Below, piece by piece: positions 1 through 7,637 of a stretch of 14,053 nt of DNA. Below the pieces are notes generated by a model. It made no database searches. It was given only the letters and a program-made list of their open reading frames with translations, and was not told the origin of the DNA. The stretch lies in the NCBI GenBank assembly GCA_945827465.1, contig CALZOH010000067.1:1-14053 (forward strand). Direction: 5' to 3'. Within the stretch, counting starts at the first letter, position 1. Each line of letters starts with the position of its first letter. The DNA comes from an uncultured Prevotellaceae bacterium. GTDB taxonomy: Bacteria > Bacteroidota > Bacteroidia > Bacteroidales > Bacteroidaceae. Made by a program: the position numbers and the translations under genes.

Positions 1-23
1 GCAAAAAACTTATACTAAATGAT

Positions 24-88
24 GCCAGCCTTCACCGCATCCCCAACGAATCAATAGTAAAAATGTAGGGGCGTATCGCATACGCCCT
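24..88 (+). repeat. Dispersed repeat, copy 1, with palindromic core
   Basis: The core is a short palindrome with arms GGGCGTAT and ATACGCCC around a CGC loop, preceded by GTAG. The roughly 40 bases before it (24-63) are clearly similar, with scattered mismatches and one-base indels, to those before the copy at 13426-13490. The repeat unit is therefore about 65 bp rather than only the palindrome. Copies 1 and 3 have the same orientation. It resembles REP-type extragenic palindromes. No transposase (RAYT) gene is in the window. Confidence 0.8.
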
Positions 89-201
89 CTACATGGGCGA
101 AAATGTCAGGCGATGGGGAGGGCTCACGGAAAAGCAATGGTATGCTCGCCACCATCATTCTCTGTTTGCTCACGTCAGGGCGTATGCGATACGCCCCTAC
201 A
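64..201. repeat. REPIN/MITE-like element with 25 bp terminal inverted repeats
   Basis: Positions 64-88 and 177-201 are perfect 25 bp inverted copies, each itself palindromic, enclosing 88 bp. Two REP copies in inverted orientation is the architecture of a REPIN; the size (138 bp) also fits a MITE. No target-site duplication is visible at the borders (TAAAAA on the left, CCAGTT on the right). The element starts 18 bp after the stop codon of the last operon gene, so either palindrome, or the pair together, could form a hairpin at the 3' end of the operon mRNA. A short T run follows the distal copy in the operon direction, so weak termination is possible but not a classic intrinsic terminator. 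Confidence 0.7.
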
Positions 202-219
202 CCAGTTCGCTCATATTAA

Positions 220-2604
220 TTACCACAACGTTAAATTATACGTTGTTTGTGAAGTCAAACTCAACAATTCACCCAAAGTTACTGTCTTTGTATAATATGA
301 ATAACTCATCGTAACAACAGTTTCGGCTGACAAACCAGCCCCTGTCAATGTCAGAGCAGATGTAATAACACCTTGATTACTGGTTGTACCACTTCCAATC
401 TCTACGCCATTTGCTTTAAATGTAATCGTTCCATTACTTACATCATTTGTACTAAATAAACCTCGATAAGTAAAATTCAACATATTCCCCGGTATCACAT
501 AAGAGGCAATTCTACCCGCTGTAGCCGACATGCTTTCTTCGCGACCATCCACTTTGACTTCGGCGGTTACGGGACTGTCGGCCGTCTTGGTGGTATAAGG
601 TATGGTCACGGTAGTTGAAGAAGGCGTTATGTTCTGGGTGGTCACCTCTCCATTTTCGGTGAAGGTGACGGTGAGCGGTTGACCGGTTCGGCTCATTTGA
701 ATGGTGAGCGTACCTGTTTGACCTACGGCTTTCACAATATCATCAAAGTCTACGCTTACCAATACCGGTTCATAATTAATAAACTGATCGCTCGCCATGT
801 TGCAATACACATTGGTGGCATATACGGTGGCGGCATTGCTTTCGCAGTTCGTGAGGAAATAGCAGGGCAATTCCTTGTAGTTCTTGCCGGCAGGGGCAAT
901 GAGTGCTCCGTATTCATCCCAAGTGATGGTCTTTTCGTAATAGAAAGAATTGGTCGTGCCGTCGGCGAGGCTCTTGCCGAGTTGCACGGGGAGCTTGTTC
1001 TTCGAGACGTCGGGATAGAGGGTCTTGGGCGTGGCCTCTACCTGGAAAGTGAGGGGGAACATCTTTTCGTTAAAGTTCTTGTCGATTTGCAGGGTCACCG
1101 TCACGGACGTCTGGCTCGCCTTGTCTACTTCGTCGGGACAGTCCACTGCGAGGAGGTAAGGCGCCCGATAGATGATGGTCACGTCACGCGTCAGAATCTC
1201 GGACATGTTATCTTCTTGCTCCACGTAGAAATGGAGCACTCCCGTTTGAACCGCACCACCTGCCGGCAGGTCGTTCCGGGGTGTGAGGGTGATTTCGCGC
1301 CATCCGTCGGCATCATCAGAGGTGGCTACCGTGAAGCTCTGCTCATCCAAAAATCCATCACCACTGTAGGAGTAGCTCACACGGCCGTTGTTCATCGTTG
1401 TTTCTTCATTCAAGTCGGGAATGTAGCGGAAGCGCATCGTCACCGGTTGGTTGGCCGTGATGGGCAAGAAGGTAGTCGACACGAAGAGGCGCTGCTCGCT
1501 GTCGCTGATGTTGGGTACATCGCCCGTTGAGGTAGAAGCCGAGATATTGTTGCTGGCGGCTGCCTCCGACGCGGCTTTGGCCGAAGAATAACCATTGGCC
1601 GTTACACCCTGTATTTCTCCGGTGTAGAAAATGTTTCGGAGCACGTCATAATAAATCATTCCCTCGTCACCACGTTTCACGAGGTCAACCTTGTAATAAC
1701 TGGAGGCATGGCCTTCAAAGCGGCCCTTCACCAAGACGTAAACCGAACCCTTGAAATCGCCCGAGGAATTATGGGTTTCATACAAATACTTGGGCTCCAA
1801 GTCGAACGTCAGTCCGCAGTCGCCGCCCGTATCGTCGGGTATCTGCACGTTTTGGGCTCCCTCGTTGGGAATGGCGCCGTAGTAACCTTCACTGTTCAGC
1901 TGAACATAAGTTTTTGACGTCTCGGTCCCGGTCTGCAAATAGTCCACAAACTCGCCCGTTTCGGTGTTGTAAGGAGCCACCGAGCCCTCGGCCTCCACAT
2001 TGCACACGCAAAAGCCTTCAAATACAAAATCATATTTTGCAGGGTCGACGACACTATTAATCTCCACCTTGGCAAAGTTGCGCACGAGTGGCACTCGTTT
2101 GAACTTGGTGTCGGCATTGATGGTAGGTGTTTCTTCGCGTTGCCAATAAGCATCGACGGGGTAAGGCACCGTGAGGTCGCGCACCACGTTGGTTTCGTGT
2201 CCATAGGGCAGATCCCGCATCTTTTGGTCCCACTCTGTGCGGGTCAGTTGGGTGTCATCCGTATCGACTGCCACGAAGTGGATGATGCGCCTTTGGGTAG
2301 AGATGGAGAGGTCCACCGAGAAGGTGGTCTCGTCATCGCTGTTCTCTTGTTGATATGCCTGAGCTGTTTCTACGAGGAAGCCTTCTTTGTCGAAGACGAG
2401 CAACCATACATCGAGGTTCTTGCGTTTATCCTCGGTCATCTCGCCCATCGCCCTCGACTTCACCGCAGGCTCCAACGCACCGCCCAAACTGAACGACAAC
2501 CGTACCTTGCCGTCAGCTTCGGAAGCATCCAAGCCCAAGGACTCGCTGCAGGAAACGAGCGAGAGCAGCAAACCACCAAGTAAAAACCACAGAATCCGAT
2601 TCAT
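220..2604 (-). CDS. Large type V pilus tip/accessory lipoprotein
   Basis: This 794-residue protein starts with a lipoprotein signal peptide ending LVSC (Cys19). SR at 50-51, 32 residues after the Cys, is a candidate Arg-protease site. The first part (to about 357) looks like a fimbrillin domain: LDVWLLVFDKEG near 64-75, VPLVRNFAKVEI at 171-182, and the closing RNIFYTGEIQGV at 323-334 followed by an Ala-rich NNI segment. The rest (about 370-794) is beta-rich and looks like repeated Ig-type domains, including FPLTFQVEA at 516-524. I chose the ATG at 2604 because it gives the signal peptide and lies 10 bp after the previous stop. The frame stays open to 2832, but that would overlap the upstream gene by over 200 bp and hide the signal sequence. 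No von Willebrand-type MIDAS motif is visible, so it is not an evident Mfa5 equivalent. The last 95 residues or so (220-520) are coded by much more AT-rich DNA. Tip location is inferred from size and position. Confidence 0.8.
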   Translation of the reverse strand: MNRILWFLLGGLLLSLVSCSESLGLDASEADGKVRLSFSLGGALEPAVKSRAMGEMTEDKRKNLDVWLLVFDKEGFLVETAQAYQQENSDDETTFSVDLSISTQRRIIHFVAVDTDDTQLTRTEWDQKMRDLPYGHETNVVRDLTVPYPVDAYWQREETPTINADTKFKRVPLVRNFAKVEINSVVDPAKYDFVFEGFCVCNVEAEGSVAPYNTETGEFVDYLQTGTETSKTYVQLNSEGYYGAIPNEGAQNVQIPDDTGGDCGLTFDLEPKYLYETHNSSGDFKGSVYVLVKGRFEGHASSYYKVDLVKRGDEGMIYYDVLRNIFYTGEIQGVTANGYSSAKAASEAAASNNISASTSTGDVPNISDSEQRLFVSTTFLPITANQPVTMRFRYIPDLNEETTMNNGRVSYSYSGDGFLDEQSFTVATSDDADGWREITLTPRNDLPAGGAVQTGVLHFYVEQEDNMSEILTRDVTIIYRAPYLLAVDCPDEVDKASQTSVTVTLQIDKNFNEKMFPLTFQVEATPKTLYPDVSKNKLPVQLGKSLADGTTNSFYYEKTITWDEYGALIAPAGKNYKELPCYFLTNCESNAATVYATNVYCNMASDQFINYEPVLVSVDFDDIVKAVGQTGTLTIQMSRTGQPLTVTFTENGEVTTQNITPSSTTVTIPYTTKTADSPVTAEVKVDGREESMSATAGRIASYVIPGNMLNFTYRGLFSTNDVSNGTITFKANGVEIGSGTTSNQGVITSALTLTGAGLSAETVVTMSYSYYTKTVTLGELLSLTSQTTYNLTLW

Positions 2605-2614
2605 CTCTTTTCTT

Positions 2615-4879
2615 CTATAAATTATCACTCCAAACTGGCGATGTCTTCCAACTACTTTGCCGATCATCTCCCCAATACCATAGGTCGTAGACACAGCGGA
2701 CGTAAACACTATTATTCCCAGGCGTCGTGGATTTTTGATCTGCTGAAGCATAAGCGTACGTTCCATTACTATTGGCATACCAATAATAAGTATTCGTTGT
2801 TGTACTGCTACCGAACAAACGAGGAAATACACCTTTCTGTGAAAGCATCATGGCAAACTGTATTTCACCCAATGTCGGAAGACGCCAACGACCGGCCGGA
2901 TATCCATTTTCTTGATAGGCAGCACAGCGTTTTCGAGCTTGAACATACGAAAGACTCGTTGTTGCTCCATAAGAAGAGGCAAAGATATAGGCAGGAGGAA
3001 TAACATAAGTTGAAATATCTATATCTTCACGTGTTGGACGATAGTGAAGCAACTTTCTCAAATTAGCTAAATTGTTTTCACTGCCACGAGTATCTGCAAT
3101 CATATATGAATCATCATATAATGAGGATACATGAATTGCATAATTATTAAAATTGGTATTATTTCCGGAACTTGTTCCTGCTGATCCAAGAGAACTATTT
3201 CCATCATCATAAGCAGTAGTACCATAAGTACCATTAGCATTATTTTTATATGTATATTCATTCACATACACATATCCATTCGACGTTTCACCTACAATAT
3301 ATATAGGAGGATAGAAGGTGAAGGAGAGTTGCGTATCGGGCAAGTCGGTTTTCTTTACCACCATATTAACTGTGATAGGCTGATAGAGTTTTGTGATATC
3401 GATACCGTTCATCCGTACCGTGATGTATTGGTCCGACGGACCTACATCAATCGTAAAGGTTCCGTTCAGAGTGACGGAAATGGGATCAGTCGTACTACCA
3501 TATAAGGTATAAGACGAATTGTCGGCATTGACCGTAATCAACTTCTTTCTATTGGAAGAACCGGACGCATCGGTATTATAATCCCAAAACTGAATGTCCT
3601 GAATCTCTACCGAAGTTTCCTCCCGATTGGAAGTGACATAATGCACCTTTCCTTCGGAGGCGTTATACACCTCTACCTCTTCTTGGTCGATGGCGAGGTA
3701 GTTCACCTTCTTCATGGCGATAGGCAGGATGGTACCCGCGCTCCAATCTACAATGATGTAGCTGTTGTCGGTGAGTGTGACGGGCAGAGTAGGGTCGAAA
3801 CTGCCGATGATGCCCACGTCTATCTTCATACGATAGTAAGCATTCGAGAGCATGGCCTTGGCGTTCTCTCCGATGGGGATTTGATAGTAAGTAGTGATGT
3901 ACTTGTTACCGGCTATCACGTAATTGCCTTCTCCGTCCTTCTTGGGCGTTCCGTTCTCGTCGTTCTCCACGCGTCCCCAAGGCACGGTGAGCATGACGTA
4001 AGCCACCTGATCGTTACCGTCGGTCCAATCGGCAGGATAAGAATAGAAGGGATAGTCCTGCGGCCACGTGGAGCCGCTCTTCGTTAACTGCAAAAAGCCG
4101 TTGAGCTCGAAATAGTCGTCATCTGCCTTGTCCATCACGCCACCCATACAGGTGTGCTTCACACCATGAATGAGTTTGATGTTCATCGATTCCGTTTTGG
4201 GAATCCATAGATTATTGCCTTCGTCATAGACCTCAGAGGTGACGTTCGTCACTTCAAACTCCAACTTGGCAGCTACTCGCTTGAGTTCGACCGTTCCCGA
4301 CAACTTCACCGACGAGGCCTCAAAGTCGATGGCTGCCCCACCCGTCATCACGAAGTCCTGCTGCAGGCGCTTCGCCCAATCCACCTCGACAAAACTTGCA
4401 GCCACGGCCAAGTCAAGTTCCTTCACGTCGGCCAGCGTGGCCTCGGCAGGGAGCTGCGCCACATCGGCCGTAGAGTTGGCCACCACGTAGGCATAGCACT
4501 GCGTCTTGGTGGCCCCATCGGTCAAAGCATTGATGGTGCCCTTCGAGAGGATGTAGTCGGTAATCTCATGAATGCCCTGCGCATTGATGCCGTCGAAGTG
4601 ATGATAGAAGACCAAGGGCGATGCCGCTTGCTCCGCCTCGGTGGCAGCCAAGGGGAAGAGAAAGACGTCCAAGCTATGGATGACGTTCTCGTTATATGCT
4701 TCGACACCGGGCTCAGGCACCACCGCACGCGTCTGGGCCATGCTGCCCGTGGTGCAACACAACTGCAGATGGGGCGTACCCGGTGGCAGGGAGGAGGCAT
4801 CGTCGCTATCGCTGCACGAGAGCCACGTCAGGCACAGCAGCGAGAGCAGGAACGGGAGTATCAGTCGAAGCAGTTTCAT
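2615..4879 (-). CDS. Type V pilus accessory lipoprotein with C-terminal lectin-like (Lcl_C/DUF1566-type) domain
   Basis: This 754-residue lipoprotein has its lipobox ending WLSC (Cys22), then an acidic SDSDD stretch resembling the Bacteroidetes surface-lipoprotein export signal. TR at 50-51 is a candidate maturation site. A fimbrillin-type region follows, with RVAAKLEFE near 210, LSNAYYRMKIDVG and YIIVDWS. The C-terminal 100-150 residues carry Cys652, WRLPT at 665-669, TYYWYANSNG and VRCVYD with Cys729. This is the signature spacing of DUF1566/Lcl_C or the related FISUMP domains of the C-type lectin fold; Cys652 and Cys729 could pair. A sugar- or protein-binding tip adhesin is the natural inference. 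Its ATG directly abuts the TAG of the preceding gene (TAGATG), implying translational coupling. DNA for residues from about 525 on (2615-3310) is far more AT-rich than the 5' part. Confidence 0.8.
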   Translation of the reverse strand: MKLLRLILPFLLSLLCLTWLSCSDSDDASSLPPGTPHLQLCCTTGSMAQTRAVVPEPGVEAYNENVIHSLDVFLFPLAATEAEQAASPLVFYHHFDGINAQGIHEITDYILSKGTINALTDGATKTQCYAYVVANSTADVAQLPAEATLADVKELDLAVAASFVEVDWAKRLQQDFVMTGGAAIDFEASSVKLSGTVELKRVAAKLEFEVTNVTSEVYDEGNNLWIPKTESMNIKLIHGVKHTCMGGVMDKADDDYFELNGFLQLTKSGSTWPQDYPFYSYPADWTDGNDQVAYVMLTVPWGRVENDENGTPKKDGEGNYVIAGNKYITTYYQIPIGENAKAMLSNAYYRMKIDVGIIGSFDPTLPVTLTDNSYIIVDWSAGTILPIAMKKVNYLAIDQEEVEVYNASEGKVHYVTSNREETSVEIQDIQFWDYNTDASGSSNRKKLITVNADNSSYTLYGSTTDPISVTLNGTFTIDVGPSDQYITVRMNGIDITKLYQPITVNMVVKKTDLPDTQLSFTFYPPIYIVGETSNGYVYVNEYTYKNNANGTYGTTAYDDGNSSLGSAGTSSGNNTNFNNYAIHVSSLYDDSYMIADTRGSENNLANLRKLLHYRPTREDIDISTYVIPPAYIFASSYGATTSLSYVQARKRCAAYQENGYPAGRWRLPTLGEIQFAMMLSQKGVFPRLFGSSTTTNTYYWYANSNGTYAYASADQKSTTPGNNSVYVRCVYDLWYWGDDRQSSWKTSPVWSDNL

Positions 4880-6490
4880 CTAAAAGTCGTTTTTGGTTTG
4901 TTCAATGGTATAGGTGATACCTGATTCGCCACCCATAATGATTTTATCATCTACCATCATGTTTTCGCTGTTGAGTTCCTTCTCGATGGAGAACTTCACC
5001 GAAACGATGTTGGTAGTTGTGGTGAGCGAATTGGCTGGCACAATGCGAATGGTGGCCGTTTTGCCCACCGGTCCGCTGATGACCGAAACGCCGGGCATAG
5101 GGTTGCCGTCTTCGTCGGCAAAGACGATGGCATCGCGTGTGCCACGCTGGTGAATGAGCGAGACGTACCACGTAGCCGGGCGCGGCGTGTCGAACGTAAA
5201 AGTGCCTATCAAGACGTTGTAGTCGGCCGTAGCCTCATTGCGCGTGAACACAATGTTTTGGGGCGAATTGAACGATTCAGTACCGAGTGTCCACGTGAGT
5301 GGCTGCGACACCGACACTTCGTTTTCAAAGCTGGTGTTCCCCTCTTGCTTGTCCCAAGGCAGCACGTTGGCCGTGAGACTGAGCGTCCCTTTGTCGAAGT
5401 AGCCGTAGATGACCCACGTGTGGTTGCGAGGCAGGTTGTCCGACGCCAGGTCGGTGAGGTGCTTCAGCTCCACTTGGGCCGTCTTCACCACCTGGTTGCA
5501 GCGATAGGTGACCACGGCGGTGAGAGGTACGTTGCATTCACGGATGTAGGTGCGGGCATACTCCGTGGCCGTGCCTTCCTCGATGGCCTGGTCCAAACGC
5601 GCTTCGTAAGCGCCGGCTTCCTCTCCTACTCCACGCACCAAATCCGTGAGGTTAGAGCGAGCCTTTATCTGATCACCTGTCAGCGCAGGATGGGTGATGG
5701 TCCACGGCTCGCCATCGCCCTGCAGGTTGATTTTTCCTTCGTTTTCAGCCGTGATGAACAGTTTTTCTTCCTTCAGAACGCCTCCACTTCCATCGGCTGT
5801 CTTGACTACGAGGCTCATCACCTCCACGTCATCGAGTCCTTCGGCTCGAGCCAAGACCATGCGATAGCGCGACACGGCCCGCAAGAGTTCGGCATGAATG
5901 GTGGTAGCCGTCAGTTTGCCGCCGGTCTTGATTACCTGGCCCGTCACGATACGTGAGCAGGGCAAGCCTCCCTCAGGAAGTCCTCGCGTTTCGGCATGGG
6001 TAGAACCGAAATCGTCGCCCACTGCGGTGTGGCCGAACGTGGCAGCCTCCAAGTCCGTGCGCTTAGATGTTTCGGTCAGGCTCGTGAGCGTCGTCAAACC
6101 CGAGGAGTTGGCCATGATGTAGAAGTCCACCTTCGTTCCGTCGGCCAAACCATCGACCGTGGTAGCAGCGATGGGCATCTGCATATTCACCACGCTTTGG
6201 TTGATTTCGCGCACCTCGCAAAAGGCCAAGGGGTCTTCTTCACCCTCCACAAAAGCCCAGATGCGCACGTCGTGGATGGTCTGCTCGGCTGCCGTGGCCG
6301 TCACAGGGTCGTGGCCCTGCGTGCGTGAGGCTACGGGATGAGGAGAGTAAATCATGATGGAAAGGTATTCCATCTTTTCGGGCAAAGGCTCGTCATCCCC
6401 CGCCGACGAACAACTCCACAAGCCAAAGCATGCCGCCCCTAAGAGCAGCACGATGAGGGAATCACACAGTCTGTTGACAATCGTCTTCAT
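4880..6490 (-). CDS. Mfa-like fimbrillin accessory lipoprotein
   Basis: This 536-residue protein has a lipoprotein signal ending LWSC (Cys27), then SSAGDDE, an acidic run like a surface-export signal. SR at 55-56, 29 residues after the Cys, matches the spacing of Arg-protease maturation sites in FimA/Mfa1-type pilins. Typical fimbrillin motifs follow: IHDVRIWAF near 72-80, VDFYIMANSSGL at 121-132, and RNHTWVIYGYF (355-365) leading into LTANVLPWDKQ (PWD at 378-380). The last 150 residues or so are beta-rich without a recognisable named domain. Position after the anchor gene and length suggest an Mfa3/Mfa4-like tip adaptor, but I cannot assign which. It starts 20 bp after the anchor gene stop, with no Shine-Dalgarno sequence, and its stop is fused to the next start. 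Confidence 0.8.
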   Translation of the reverse strand: MKTIVNRLCDSLIVLLLGAACFGLWSCSSAGDDEPLPEKMEYLSIMIYSPHPVASRTQGHDPVTATAAEQTIHDVRIWAFVEGEEDPLAFCEVREINQSVVNMQMPIAATTVDGLADGTKVDFYIMANSSGLTTLTSLTETSKRTDLEAATFGHTAVGDDFGSTHAETRGLPEGGLPCSRIVTGQVIKTGGKLTATTIHAELLRAVSRYRMVLARAEGLDDVEVMSLVVKTADGSGGVLKEEKLFITAENEGKINLQGDGEPWTITHPALTGDQIKARSNLTDLVRGVGEEAGAYEARLDQAIEEGTATEYARTYIRECNVPLTAVVTYRCNQVVKTAQVELKHLTDLASDNLPRNHTWVIYGYFDKGTLSLTANVLPWDKQEGNTSFENEVSVSQPLTWTLGTESFNSPQNIVFTRNEATADYNVLIGTFTFDTPRPATWYVSLIHQRGTRDAIVFADEDGNPMPGVSVISGPVGKTATIRIVPANSLTTTTNIVSVKFSIEKELNSENMMVDDKIIMGGESGITYTIEQTKNDF

Positions 6491-6510
6491 TTCTATTGAT
6501 CGGTGGAGAA

Positions 6511-7533
6511 TTAGAGTTCGGGGTGATATTCACCACCCGGTTTCCAGTCGAGCGTGACACTCACGCCCACGTCCACGCTCACAGCTTCAACCTCGCCTTG
6601 TTCCTTGAGTCGCACCTTGACCACTTTGAGTTCTCCGGCCTTGAGGGGCTCTCGTACGTAGAGCAGGTTTTCGGTGATGCTACCGTCGGGCAATGTCACG
6701 TAAAGCTGAATAGTCCAATAGCTGTCCTCACTCTCGGGGGAGGCGCTGGATCGAACCGTCGTCACATTGCGCGAAGGGAAACATACTGCCGTAAAACACG
6801 CCTGCGTACCGCCTTCCACCGGCACTTCTTGGGCACGTATCAGGGGATGACGCCGATAGGTATAAACGCTGTCGCGAAGGTAAAACGCATCGGCTACGTC
6901 GGTGACGTAGCTATGCAGGGCCTGCACGGGATGACCGACTGTATCGACCACCAAGGCAGCCGCACTGTTGGCCATGAAGAGCGGAACATAGAAACTTTGG
7001 TCTTGGTTTTCGATCACCTCCATCGACTGACGGGCGGTGAAGAGACCCGTGTTGTGGCTCTCCAAGGTGTCGCCCTCCATCTGATAGAGGCAAGCCGTGT
7101 GACAACGGTCGTTGTCGATGTACTTCACGACGCGTTCTTCGGCAATATTGGCCAAAGCCAAGTGCATATATTCCTTTACGGGCAGGTAGATGGTATAGGT
7201 AGACTGATTGGCGTTCATCATTTCTTCCTCGTGATGACTCAGTGCAGAATCGGGCGTGGTGTTATAAAAGCCGAGGTTGACGTCGTGGGCATAATCGCTG
7301 AAGACGTTACGCAGACGCTCATACAAAGCCGCTGCCACGGGCTCGTCGGTCTGTGCGCTCAACTCGGTTTCCAACTCCGTCACCAGGTTGGTGATGAGTT
7401 TCAACTCATAGTCCAAGCGATAGTCCTGTCCGCAGTCGCTCATGTCTTCATCAATGGTAGAGCAGCCCGTAGGAAGGCACAGCCCCACCAACAGACAACA
7501 CATCATCCACCACGTCATTCGCCGCTTCGTCAT
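6511..7533 (-). CDS. FimB/Mfa2-family fimbrial anchor lipoprotein
   Basis: This 340-residue protein has a signal peptide and an imperfect lipobox LPTGC (Cys24). It is followed by STIDEDMSDCG and the YELKL..TNLVTELETEL pattern that I recognise from FimB/Mfa2 family subunits; the C-terminal VSVTLDWKPGGEYHPEL also fits. In P. gingivalis this family caps the pilus base, ties it to the outer membrane and limits its length. Unlike the five other lipoproteins here it has no [S/T]R pair about 30 residues after the Cys (nearest Arg is 39, 15 after), consistent with an anchor that keeps its lipid. ATG 7533 is the only reasonable start: an in-frame TAG lies three codons upstream and no other start codon intervenes. 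It follows the largest gap of the operon, with a hairpin at 7569-7607. Confidence 0.85.
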   Translation of the reverse strand: MTKRRMTWWMMCCLLVGLCLPTGCSTIDEDMSDCGQDYRLDYELKLITNLVTELETELSAQTDEPVAAALYERLRNVFSDYAHDVNLGFYNTTPDSALSHHEEEMMNANQSTYTIYLPVKEYMHLALANIAEERVVKYIDNDRCHTACLYQMEGDTLESHNTGLFTARQSMEVIENQDQSFYVPLFMANSAAALVVDTVGHPVQALHSYVTDVADAFYLRDSVYTYRRHPLIRAQEVPVEGGTQACFTAVCFPSRNVTTVRSSASPESEDSYWTIQLYVTLPDGSITENLLYVREPLKAGELKVVKVRLKEQGEVEAVSVDVGVSVTLDWKPGGEYHPEL

Positions 7534-7568
7534 ACCGTCAGTCTACGTTTCTTTGTTAGGTTTGTATA

Positions 7569-7607
7569 ATCACCTCCTGCGTCCTCCACTGAGGACGAGG
7601 AGATGAT
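7569..7607 (-). promoter_or_regulatory. Intercistronic RNA hairpin burying a perfect Shine-Dalgarno sequence
   Basis: Read in the operon direction, the arm ATCATCTCCT then CGTCCTC pairs with GAGGACG, one bulged C, then AGGAGGTGAT. The loop is AGTG. This gives 17 base pairs with one G-U. The 3' arm AGGAGGTGAT is the exact complement of the usual bacterial 16S rRNA 3' end, and the 5' arm mimics that rRNA end with one change. The SD-like element ends 35 bases before the anchor gene ATG, too far for normal initiation. No T run follows, so it is not a standard intrinsic terminator. Likely roles are mRNA processing or stabilisation, or lowering anchor output relative to fimbrillin; these are inferences. 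Confidence 0.65.
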
Positions 7608-7637
7608 AATCGTTGTTGTGATAAATATTCGTTTAGA

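Noticed and set aside
2605..2832. 76-codon N-terminal extension of the last operon gene
   Set aside because: It would overlap the upstream gene by over 200 bp and place the clear lipoprotein signal peptide in the interior.
220..4879. Mfa5-like tip with von Willebrand A domain
   Set aside because: No DxSxS metal-binding motif was seen in any of the accessory proteins.
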